64,000 nucleotides of DNA from Myrmaecium sp. VS I D KN 1 (lineage: Eukaryota > Ascomycota > Dothideomycetes > Valsariales > Valsariaceae), in contig JADQAV010000044.1 of the NCBI GenBank assembly GCA_019775845.1, forward strand, positions 310,001-374,000. The letters are read 5' to 3'. Of the stretch, positions 52,560 to 61,739 are shown piece after piece. Both the position numbers and the translations under genes were made by a program. Within the stretch, counting starts at the first letter, position 1; each line of letters opens with the position of its first letter. Below the pieces are notes generated by a model, which did no database searches, was not told the origin of the DNA, and was given only the letters and a program-made list of their open reading frames with translations.

Positions 52560-54047
52560 ATGCGCTACTCTACCGTCTTCATTGGTCTCGTCGCCCTCGC
52601 GGCCGCCAACCCCATCAGCGGCCCTCCCAAGCCGGAGCGGACCGACATCGCTCCTGCGAACCCCCAGGGGCCCCTTCCCTCCGCCAGCCTCCAGGGCCCT
52701 CCGCCCCACGTCACCAAGCGGAGCGAGCAGCAGCAGGGCCCACAGCCGCAGGACGGCAAGAAGCCCACCGACCAAGGCCCTCCGCCACCCCGCGTCACCA
52801 AACGCAGCCAGAAACAGCAGAAGCAGCAGGCTCCTCCTAAGCCCTCTGACAAGAGCGGCGACGTTCCTCCTCCGCCACACGTGACCAAGCGTGCTGAGCA
52901 GCAGCAAGACCAGCCTCAGGGCCCTAAGCCCACCGATGGCTCCGTTCCTCCTCCCCCTCCCCCTCACGTTACCAAGCGTGAGGCCGAGGAGCCAAAGGGT
53001 CCCAAGCCCACCGATGGCTCCGTTCCTCCGCCTCCTCCCCACGTCACTAAGCGTGAAGCTGGTGACGAGCAGCCCAAGGGTCCTAAGCCCACCGACCAGG
53101 TCCCTCCTCCGCCGCACCTTACCAAGCGTGCTGAGCAGGAGCAGCAAGCTCCTCCCAAGCCTACCGACCAAGTCCCTCCTCCGCCGCATGTTACCAAGCG
53201 TGAAGCTGGTGACGAGCAGCCAAAGGGCCCCAAGCCTACCGACCAGGTCCCTCCCCCTCCTCACGTAACCAAGCGCGCCGAACAGGAGCAGCAAGCTCCC
53301 CCCAAGCCGTCCGACAAGAGCGGCGACGTTCCTCCCCCTCCTCCCCAGGTCACTAAGCGTGCTGCCGACGACGAGCAGCAGCCCAAGGGTCCCAAGCNNN
53401 NNNNNNNNNNNNNNNNNNNNNNNNNNNNNNNNNNNNNNNNNNNNNNNNNNNNNNNNNNNNNNNNNNNNNNNNNNNNNNNNNNNNNNNNNNNNNNNNNNNN
53501 NNNNNNNNNNNNNNNNNNNNNNNNNNNNNNNNNNNNNNNNNNNNNNNNNNNNNNNNNNNNNNNNNNNNNNNNNNNNNNNNNNNNNNNNNNNNNNNNNNNN
53601 NNNNNNNNNNNNNNNNNNNNNNNNNNNNNNNNNNNNNNNNNNNNNNNNNNNNNNNNNNNNNNNNNNNNNNNNNNNNNNNNNNNNNNNNNNNNNNNNNNNN
53701 NNNNNNNNNNNNNNNNNNNNNNNNNNNNNNNNNNNNNNNNNNNNNNNNNNNNNNNNNNNNNNNNNNNNNNNNNNNNNNNNNNNNNNNNNNNNNNNNNNNN
53801 NNNNNNNNNNNNNNNNNNNNNNNNNNNNNNNNNNNNNNNNNNNNNNNNNNNNNNNNNNNNNNNNNNNNNNNNNNNNNNNNNNNNNNNNNNNNNNNNNNNN
53901 NNNNNNNNNNNNNNNNNNNNNNNNNNNNNNNNNNNNNNNNNNNNCCCTCCCCCTCCTCAGGTGACCAAGCGCGCCGAGCAGCAGGAGCAGGCTCCTCCTA
54001 AGCCCAAGCCTACTGGTCCTGCGGCGCCGAAGAGCTGGAGGGCTTAA
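52560..54047 (+). CDS. Secreted proline-rich Kex2-processed repeat precursor, with assembly gap
   Basis: The ATG at 52560 begins a signal peptide (MRYSTVFIGLVALAAA). After a spacer, ten visible copies of P3-6-(H/R/Q)-(V/L)-T-K-R follow, each ending in the dibasic KR that the Golgi protease Kex2 cuts. Spacers alternate between two kinds, EAGDEQPKGPKPTDQV and AEQEQQAPPKPTDQV, so the unit is a two-part higher-order repeat of 24-25 residues each. Residues just after KR are often EA, AE or AA, which a Ste13-like dipeptidyl aminopeptidase could trim, as in pheromone precursors. The repeats lack cysteine and the WC…C core of alpha-type pheromones, and lack aromatic residues, so it is neither an obvious pheromone nor a typical ustiloxin-like RiPP. 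A run of 547 N splits the repeat tract (53398-53944). The end is PKSWRA. I call it a KEP-type (Kex2-processed repeat) precursor of unknown peptide. Confidence 0.85.
   Translation: MRYSTVFIGLVALAAANPISGPPKPERTDIAPANPQGPLPSASLQGPPPHVTKRSEQQQGPQPQDGKKPTDQGPPPPRVTKRSQKQQKQQAPPKPSDKSGDVPPPPHVTKRAEQQQDQPQGPKPTDGSVPPPPPPHVTKREAEEPKGPKPTDGSVPPPPPHVTKREAGDEQPKGPKPTDQVPPPPHLTKRAEQEQQAPPKPTDQVPPPPHVTKREAGDEQPKGPKPTDQVPPPPHVTKRAEQEQQAPPKPSDKSGDVPPPPPQVTKRAADDEQQPKGPKXXXXXXXXXXXXXXXXXXXXXXXXXXXXXXXXXXXXXXXXXXXXXXXXXXXXXXXXXXXXXXXXXXXXXXXXXXXXXXXXXXXXXXXXXXXXXXXXXXXXXXXXXXXXXXXXXXXXXXXXXXXXXXXXXXXXXXXXXXXXXXXXXXXXXXXXXXXXXXXXXXXXXXXXXXXXXXXXXXXXXXXPPPPQVTKRAEQQEQAPPKPKPTGPAAPKSWRA
53398..53944. other. Assembly gap (547 N)
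   Basis: A run of N lies inside the tandem repeats of the Kex2 repeat-protein gene. Both sides are in the same repeat, so true copy number is unknown and the gap size may be an estimate. Confidence 0.99.
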
Positions 54048-54952
54048 GGGTCTTCGCCTTTTTTCTTCCTGATCTGAACTGAGGGGGTTTTTCTTTTGTT
54101 TGGGTGGGTGGAGATAGATGGAGATAGGCGAGATGAAGTGGGGATGAGATGGTGGTAGGAGTAGGAGGAGGAGGAGGAGGTGTAGGGTAGGTAGATGATA
54201 GAGAATAATAGAACGATCTACCTACGAAAAAGCAACAGACCCACTGTTAGTTTTTCTCTTTTTCTCTTCTCTATGTTCTTTCTCTTCTCTTTTTTCTCTC
54301 CTCTTTTTTCCTTCTCTTTTCTCCCTCTTCTCCTTTTTCTCTTCTTTCTTCTCTTCCCAGATGCTCATTCCAAAAGTAAAGTCAAACAATAACTTCCCTC
54401 AACACCCAGCTCGTAGAAAGAATGGGAGGTTGGCGGGGGGCAATACGTTGCGACTCAACAACTGAGCAGATCGCGACAAGAAACCTTCAAAATGGGAAGC
54501 TCCGCTCGCAGCAGCAACGTATGGGACGAGACCAATGACACAAGCACAGCGGACGTCCGAAAGACAGCCGATCCCCGTCGCCAGACACATAGAAACGGAG
54601 AAGATGCATACGATACAGTGTACGTCTACCTACACACCCAAGAACAACACCGACCGATGAAAGAGAAAAAATGGAAAGCCAAGCAAGACTCAAGAAGTAA
54701 AAGAAACGCACTTCTGACTCAGACCAGCCGTCCGTCCTGTCACAAGAGGTTCTCATCGATCATATGGCACGTTCAATTGAAAGTCCAGATGGGATTGTAT
54801 CATTATTTGCTCAGGATCAAAACTGGGTATCAAGCTCTCCCAGACCAGAAGAAGAACAACAAAACAACGACAAAGAACGAAATCCATGATATTAAACACC
54901 ACCACCACCGTTTCGCACACAACACGAAGACACCCAAACATCACTATCGGCT
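54048..54952. other. 3' region of the repeat gene with a long polypyrimidine tract
   Basis: From about 54246 to 54360 the plus strand is almost all T and C in (T)n-CTC-type words and ends in CCCAG, much like an oversized splice acceptor or a microsatellite. A GGAGGA repeat lies at 54161-54181. No gene is recognised. Confidence 0.5.
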
Positions 54953-56320
54953 TCATTCGCGCCAGTACACCGGGATGGAATACGGCGTGCCCACGGTAGC
55001 GTTCAGGCCTCGCGACCGCAGCTTCGCGCCCTGGTCGTGCACTAACGCTTTCTCCTCGATGTCGAAGCACGGTCTATAATTGGTGGGCACTCCGGCTTTG
55101 TCCTATATAACATCAGTTTCCGTCGGTCCTTTCGAGGTCGAAAGAGAAGAAGAGGAGGAAGAAGACGAGAGCGACAGACCTTTCAAAAGGGATACAGCGT
55201 CTTGGAGAGCATGTCACAGAACATGCCCTCCAGCACCGATGCGTAATCCGGCCCGAAGCTCGCCGGAGACTCGCCCAGCTCCGAGGCGCCTTGCGGCGGC
55301 GCAGCCGGCGAGTCGGCGATGATGACCGTGTGGCCGTGGTCCAGGGGTCGGCAGGCTCCTCACCATGATCGCCGTGCTTGCCATGCTTACCATGCTTGCC
55401 GTGCTTGCTATGCTTGCCGTGCTTGCTATGCTTGCCGTGCTTGCCGCGTTTGCTGTGTTTGCTGTGCTTGCCCTTCGTCCGCTTTGGGGTCGGCACATTG
55501 AACGTGGTGCCCGTGCAGAGGCTGAAGTTACCCGCGGCCCGTTTCGGGGTGACGATGTACTCGTCCGAATCGACCATTATGCTTTGTGCCTGACCGTGGT
55601 AGCCCGTCCCGTCGAGGTACGTGCACCGGGGCTGGTAAGGGAGCCTTCTCTTATTGTCGTCCCCAACGGTCAGGCCTCCGTGGTACCAGGGCATCCCGCA
55701 CTCGAAGCCCACGTCTCCGAACCAATGCACAGTCTGGCCATCGGGTTGCTCGAGTGCTGTGAGGGGAGGAAGTAAGGCTGGTCAGCGGTTCACGTTCGTG
55801 GGGTGGGGATGCGGGCCGCGCCTTACTCATCGCGTTAATGCAGATGGTATCGTCTTTGCCCTCAATCACAAATTTGCGGGCATTCTCCTTCCTGGATGGC
55901 TCTCCGTAGAAGTCTTGGTAGCCCGCGTCGCGGATCTTGGGCGGCCCTGTTAGAATGTTAGTTAGGGCAATCAGTGACGGACGCCACGGGAGGGAACGGA
56001 CCTAGAGACTTCGAGAGGATGTTGTCGTGGTAGTTCGACAGAAACGTCACATGGCCTACCCTGCCGCCGAAGTGCACGCCAGGAATACCGGTGGCGACGT
56101 GCACACGGAGGAAGCCATACCTCTTTCTCGTTTGTTCCTTGGATATAAAGTTTAATAAGGCTGACGTCACCCCGATTACCGTATTGAACGCTCCCAACCC
56201 CTGGGTGACCGCGGTCGCGAGGCTCATGTGTGCTGCGGCTTCATCGACGGTGTTGGCTACGGTATGCGTGGAGAGCAGCAACACCAGAAGAAGGGACACG
56301 ACGATAAGGTGATACATCAT
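54953..56320 (-). CDS. Hypothetical secreted protein with HGK/HSK repeat tract, four exons, frame problem
   Basis: The ATG at 56320 starts a signal peptide (MMYHLIVVSLLLVLLLSTHTVA). Exons 56002-56320, 55827-55946, 55180-55756 and 54953-55102 are inferred from GT-AG sites. Blocks include VHVATGIPGVHFGGRVGHVT, KFVIEGKDDTICINAM, VHWFGDVGFECGMPWYHGG and a lysine/histidine/glycine tract (about 55378-55465) of 9-bp units giving HGKHSKHGK. After the tract the sense moves to another frame (HTVIIADSPAAPPQGASELG, then VLEGMFCDMLSKTLYPF) near 55340, then meets a TGA at 55183-55185 before the last exon (NYRPCFDIEEKALVHDQGAK). With one extra base all splice phases agree. So the copy is either mutated or affected by a sequencing slip in the repeats. 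Family unnamed; I recall similar secreted proteins in plant- and insect-associated fungi. Six or more cysteines. Confidence 0.6.
55378..55465. repeat. 9-bp tandem repeat coding for HGK/HSK
   Basis: Units of CTTGCCGTG or CTTGCTATG (plus strand) repeat about nine times and code for alternating His-Gly-Lys/His-Ser-Lys triplets in the minus-strand gene. Such tracts slip easily in replication. Confidence 0.85.
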
Positions 56321-58789
56321 GATGGATGGCGGTGTCAGACGCGGGCGATACGGATGTGGCCGGCAGCGGATAAATAAATTGATCTGGGAAGCGGTAGTTG
56401 GGCGATGGTGATAATCGATGATGCGGCTGCGGATGGGGAAAGGGATTTTGGATCCGTGAAGGGGTGGGCGACCTTTATACACGATCAGTCCAGCAGGCGA
56501 GAGCACAGAGGATTCCGGACATGGCCGATACCTATCCCCGCGTCCGCAACAAGTGGAGTGCCTCCTCCTTCCTCCATGAGAGTGCGGGAGCTGAAAAGGC
56601 CACTTCAGCTGAGGGAGTTTCCAAGTGAGCACCAGGGCACGGCAGGCGGGATGCGTCGATGGGTGCGACGTACTACCTTTACTCTCACTGAGAGTCGAGG
56701 TGGCTGGCAGGAACAGTTAGAAGGAAAGAAAATATGTACCTACAGTAGGTGCCACCATGTGGTACTTGGTAAGATACGTAGGGTAAGGTAGGTACTGTAC
56801 TCAGCTTGGTCAAGGTGAGTGAGTAGTACCTAGTAAGATACTACTTCGTACATGCAGGATGGGGGTTGTTTACGGTATCCGAACTGGAAGGACCAGACAG
56901 ATTACTAATGGACACTGATATTTAGGTAGTACTGTACATACTGTACTATACCTACATCCACACCGTCCGATACAATACGAAGGAAAATGCCTCGAGTGCC
57001 GCAGATCTAGGTACGTTCTTCAGCAAGACGCCGTAATCTCGGTCAACGGACAGCTCGACCGTTCAGGTCACGCTGGGCCGACCGGTAGCAACCATGAGGG
57101 TATTCAAATCTAGAGGGATTGAGTAGTACTGACACTTCGCATACCGCAGAAAGGTTACAACTCGTACCTACTACTACAGTGATAAGTAGGTACTACCGAC
57201 TGATTTCTATCTTCGTAAGGACGAGTACCTGGTAGCTACCCTAACTTACAACACCTCACGAACCATCTAACCATTGCAAGCATGCCGAGCGCGATTGCTG
57301 GTGCAGCTACTTAAGCTGGCCCCTACTGGAGCAGGCAGGAGCCCGCAAGGTTGAAGCCAGCTGCTAGTTAGTATTAGTTGGGCGTTCACATTGCCTATCG
57401 TCGCTTCCACCTCCAGTCCAAGTTGGCCCGGATCAACAAGAAGTGGAAGCTCACATGCAGGCACTACTACCTACCTGGTAACCTCGGATCCTTCCCACCG
57501 CATTCTTTTTGTCCGCGACAAGCGGGAAGGTGTGAGTACAGTAAGCTACTTGTACTGTACCTAATAGAAGAAGAGGTTGGCACCACCAAGATCATTACTA
57601 CCTACTACCTACCAACATCATCAACCTCACAGCTCTGGCGGTCCAGCGCAACCCGCAACAGCAAGAGAAAGATCCACCCATCGTCTGCATTAGTCCCCAC
57701 GCATTCCCTAAGTACCCTATTACCGTACTATGCCGGACCGCTCCTTCTTCCACCCTTCCCCCTATCTCTCAACCGCAACACGCAGCAGCAGTGGCGACCC
57801 GTTCCGCACCCGCCCGCAGCAGCAGCGGGTTCCGCCATGCTCAATAACGCCCTGCAGTGACCGATCTTTCTTTCTTCCCGCCAACAAAATTTCATGCATA
57901 CATTGGTGGACACAAGGGCTTCCTTACCTGCGCGCCCAAGCCTGAAGGTTTTGTGGCAGGACCAAGGTAGAGGAGTATGTAGGTGTGATTGACCGGCGAG
58001 GGGATTAGAGGGGTTTCGCTTTCTTCTTCTGTTCTCCAGTTCTTTGCAACTGCCGTCATGATTGTCAACTGCCCGTTTCGTCGTCAGGATAGAAACATCC
58101 GGTGGTGGAAGGCATGCCACGGTCACTGGGAGCGAGTGCGAGTGAATGCAGTGGGATCCGCGCTCTCCATAGATCGAAGTAGTACAATGCGATATGCGGG
58201 TGATTGTAGAAAGCCACGGGGTGCTAGAACACATCCCTCCCCCATCGCACCTGCTCGACGCAGTACCACCGCAACGAGAATCAAGAACTGCAAATCCCTC
58301 ATACTACCTAACCTCCTCACTTCACCGATTCATCGCCCACCGGAGGAGGTCGTCGCTACCTACGGTACGTCCAGCGCAGCTAGGTCGGGACGCCTGGCTC
58401 ACCTCCGTCCCGGTCGACAAAATCCCAGTTGGGGGAGCTTAGAGGTGTCGAAGCGAGTCAAGCAGATGATCACGTCGAACAACTATGGCCGCTCGAACAG
58501 ATCAGCCTTTGAGAACTGCGTTGGGCTCTTCGATTACATCGGGGGACGGAGGGAGAGGTGATATGAGGGAAATTGTAAAACTGCAAGAGGAGAGTGTCGG
58601 ATCACTTCCCGTCGAGAGCAGTCGTCGGATATGAGAGCCGGTGTGGTTCGCATTTTAGATAGAGTACATTGAGGAGGGTATGAAGCTGTAATATCCACGC
58701 GCCCCAAACGCCTTCACCGTAAGAGTAGCACATGCTATTAGCACCACCACCACGCTGGTCATTCCAGTCACATGTCAACATCCCGCCCA
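56321..58789. other. 2.5-kb stretch without a clear gene, rich in GTAC/TAGGTA words
   Basis: From about 56740 to 57610 the words TACCTA, TAGGTA, GTACTG and CAGTAC recur far more often than elsewhere in the window (for example GTAGGTACTACC at 57187). Open frames are short and unconvincing. The left end is the promoter of the HGK-repeat gene. Confidence 0.4.
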
Positions 58790-60094
58790 TCACTCCGTCC
58801 TCTGCTCCAACTCATCGTACTCAGGCAACGTCCAGTTCTTAATACGCTCGCGCTCAAAGAACTTCGCAACAAGATCAAGGCGGAACAGCGCAGCCAGCCA
58901 GGCGATGAAGTTCATGCAAGCGATACCCACAGCCGAAGTAGGAAGCCAGCCAAAGTGATCCGGTGTAATCCCATCCTGAACCTGCTCCATAAACGGGCGA
59001 AAGCGGTCCTCATACGCCTTCAGCGCCGCAGGGAGGTCCTCCGCGCTTCCACCACGGGCAGCGAGGCGCGCGAGCTCGCCAGCGAGGATGTAAGCGCCGA
59101 CGAGGGCGGCGGTGGTGCCCATGCCAGTGACGGCGGAGGGGCAGTAGGCGGCGTCGCCGAGCAATACGACGTTCCCGGCCGACCAGGCGGGCAGGCGGAC
59201 GGTGCCGAGGCGCTCGAGGTAGAAGTCGTCCGCGCGGCGCATGGCGGCGAGGAAGTCGTCCGCGCCCCAGCCGGCGCCGCGGAACGCCGCGGCCAGGGCG
59301 GCCTTCTCCGCCGCGACGTCCCCGCGCGGCACCGCCTGCAGCTGCGCGCCGCAGGGGCTCTTGTGCACGTGCACGTGCAGGTAGACCTGGACGGCGTCCG
59401 GGCTCTGGCGGCGGGTCATGACGGCCCGGCCGCCGGTCGCGACGTAGCCGCGGACCTCGTAGCCCTCGCCCGGCGCGAGCGGCGCCGGCATCGTGAACGA
59501 GGCGATCCACATCCCGAGGAAGTTCACCGGCTCTACCTCCGGCATCGACCTGGCCAGCATCAGCCGTCGCACCCGCGACCACTGCCCATCCGCCCCGACG
59601 ACCAGATCGAAGCGCTCCCGCTCGCCGCCCTCATACACAACCTCCACCCCACGGCCGAGGCCCAAATCCTCCATCCCCTCCAGCGTCTTTCCAAACACCC
59701 ACCGCACGCGCTCCCCCGCCCAGTCGCGCAGGATGCGCACCAGATCGCCCCGCATGATCTCCCACTCCGTCGAGAAGCCCGCCGCCGCGGGACTGCTGCC
59801 GCCCGCTTTCCGCAGCGGGAACCACGCCACCGTCGCACCCGACGACGCGTTCAGCAGCCGCAGCCCGCGCTCCGGCACCACGTGCGCCCGGAAGGTGGCT
59901 TCGAGGCCCATCCGTCGCAGCGTCGTGATGCCGTGGCCGCGCAGGTCGACCTGTTGGCCGCCGTCGCGCAGGCCGGCGTGTCGCTCCAGGATGGTGAGGG
60001 AGAAGGAGGCGGAGGGGGCGGAGTGGGCGAGCCAGCCGGCCAGGGCGGGCCCGGCGATGCCGCCGCCGACGATGAGGATTTTGAGGGGTGGCAT
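58790..60094 (-). CDS. FAD-dependent monooxygenase (PHBH/TetX-like)
   Basis: A single-exon frame of 434 residues. The N-terminus has the dinucleotide-binding motif ILIVGGGIAGPALAGWLAHS and an acidic/Arg end of strand 2 (ILERHAGLRDGG). The group A flavoprotein DG motif appears as VVGADGQWSRVRRLM, and the GD motif as VVLLGDAAYCPSAVTGMGTT followed by a helix (ALVGAYILAGEL). These three motifs define class A flavoprotein hydroxylases, which use NAD(P)H to hydroxylate aromatic or polyketide-like compounds; TetX-like members inactivate tetracyclines. Substrate unknown. The C-terminus has a hydrophobic stretch (ACMNFIAWLAALFRLDLVAK) that could rest on a membrane. No cluster partners sit next to it. 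Confidence 0.93.
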   Translation of the reverse strand: MPPLKILIVGGGIAGPALAGWLAHSAPSASFSLTILERHAGLRDGGQQVDLRGHGITTLRRMGLEATFRAHVVPERGLRLLNASSGATVAWFPLRKAGGSSPAAAGFSTEWEIMRGDLVRILRDWAGERVRWVFGKTLEGMEDLGLGRGVEVVYEGGERERFDLVVGADGQWSRVRRLMLARSMPEVEPVNFLGMWIASFTMPAPLAPGEGYEVRGYVATGGRAVMTRRQSPDAVQVYLHVHVHKSPCGAQLQAVPRGDVAAEKAALAAAFRGAGWGADDFLAAMRRADDFYLERLGTVRLPAWSAGNVVLLGDAAYCPSAVTGMGTTAALVGAYILAGELARLAARGGSAEDLPAALKAYEDRFRPFMEQVQDGITPDHFGWLPTSAVGIACMNFIAWLAALFRLDLVAKFFERERIKNWTLPEYDELEQRTE

Positions 60095-61428
60095 CGGCAG
60101 AGAGGGGGGAGGGGATTTGCTTCGGTCGTTTATCTTCTTGATGGTTTCTTGGGGAGTTATGTTTGTTGGTTTCAGAGCTGGGGTGTGATATGCTTTCCGT
60201 GAGAAGATCCGATGGAGACAAGCAGTGAAGAAAAAAAAGAAAAAATGAGAAAGTAAGTACTACGCCTCGTGCAACCCTATCATTATAACTATCCCTCCCG
60301 ATCCTCCTCCTCCTCCTCCTCTCGCGCGGAGTCATCCTCTCGTACGGTCGGGAGCTCCTCCGTCTCTCGTACGGGAGCGCCCCTCCGACCCGACCGGCAT
60401 GACGGCCATTATCCATCGCCGTCTCCGCCACGCCCGGACGAAGGATTCCACCACCTCAGCCACCCAACTCTTTCCGCCCAGTCGTCCTGTGGCGCCCAAT
60501 GAATGGCGAATGTTATTGGCGCAGCACTGGAGTTTGTATTTGGGTTGAGGAGGAATGGGAAGAGGATGATTTACGGCTCTGTGTCGATGGTCTATGGGGT
60601 GATACTCCTCTCTCTCGCTCTTTCTTTATTTCCTCTCCCCTTCCTCATCTATTATAAAAGCCTCAACAAGGACAGGAAAAAGAAGCCAGGGTAAAAGCAA
60701 GTACAAGTGGAATATCTTTCATCTATATATCCCTGTGGACTCATATAAGCATCATATCCGGGAACCGCGGGGAATGTTCCTTTCCATTAATCCCCCGCCT
60801 ACCAAGCCCTTCAAGAGAACCACAGATCCATCCTATCGTACATACATGCACGCTTCTCCTCATCGTTCAGGGGACCTTTTCGATATGGGGAAAATCCTCT
60901 GGTGTTTCGCTTTACGCATATGAGAATTCTATATTTCCTCTTTTTTCCTTTGCCTGATTTTTCTTTTCGAGCGGTTCTCTCCTTCTCACTCTCTCACTCA
61001 CCGCCATCACTATTCAACATGTTCCCAATAAAATATTTGAAGCATATATTCTATAGTGGTCAGTAGTAGGAAACTCTCTTTCTCTCTTCTTCTTAAGTCA
61101 ATTTGCTGAAGAAAGGAGAAAGGCGGAGAGAAGCATATACCTACATATGCACCTATGCGAATCGAGGGTTAGGTTGTGGGTTGGGCGGAAGGGTGTGGGG
61201 GCAACAATGTTACACCTCTCTTTTCCCCCACATTAACCCCCTGTTGAGGTGGAGATAGGGTGGTATCGTGTGGTTTCTCGTTTGCGCTTGATGTGGGGGG
61301 GAGGTGTTAGGGAGCAAGAAAGTGGGGCTGGCTCGCTTCGTTCGGTTTCATTGGTTTTATACAGGAGTTAATTTCTGATCATTGGTATTTATGCTTTCTC
61401 TAGAGGTGAATATTCCTCATTCCTAAGT
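60095..61428. other. Intergenic, monooxygenase promoter and gene-free DNA
   Basis: A poly-A-rich stretch at 60229-60246 and TCC repeats at 60303-60320 (minus-strand promoter side) are the only structures seen. No gene is recognised. Confidence 0.4.
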
Positions 61429-61739
61429 AGGGCCTTTGCGCAGCGATATTATGCAAGAAATATCTCAGAAATAATATCTCCTCCTGCCTGAAAAGGCAGG
61501 TCACTAAACCATTCCTGTCGGGAGCCACCGTAAGAATTTTCGCCGAGAAATATCATATTTCTTCGAGGAATAACGCGAGTGTGCGAAAATATACCCTAAG
61601 CGGGAATTACTAGGCCTTTAGCGGTAAAAACCTGGTCCACTTCCCCAGAGGGCACGAGCTTCGAAGGGGCCTTGGCTTGCACAAGTCGATATTTCTCAGC
61701 CGTTATTTCTTAGTATTAAAATCGCTGCGCAAAGTCCCT
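61429..61739. mobile_element. 311-bp non-autonomous inverted-repeat element
   Basis: The left end AGGGCCTTTGCGCAGCGAT and the complement of the right end AGGGACTTTGCGCAGCGAT agree in 18 of 19 positions. Inside each end, AGAAATA words recur in both orientations (for example CAAGAAATATCTCAGAAATA on the left), giving sub-terminal repeats. It is non-coding. The size and structure fit a MITE. I cannot make out a clear target-site duplication, so exact ends and superfamily are open. Confidence 0.75.

Noticed and set aside
52997-53280. CRISPR-like array
   Set aside because: The regular repeats are in-frame coding units of the Kex2 repeat protein in a eukaryote.
52560-54047. Reading the repeat precursor as an alpha-type mating pheromone gene
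   Set aside because: The repeats contain no cysteine pair or WC…C core found in Pezizomycotina alpha pheromones; only the processing-site logic is shared.
52560-54047. Reading the repeat precursor as a ustiloxin-like RiPP precursor
   Set aside because: Repeats lack the aromatic core residues used for cyclisation, and I see no UstYa/DUF3328 gene in the window.
58772-60202. 476-codon plus-strand frame
   Set aside because: It is the antisense shadow of the FAD monooxygenase.
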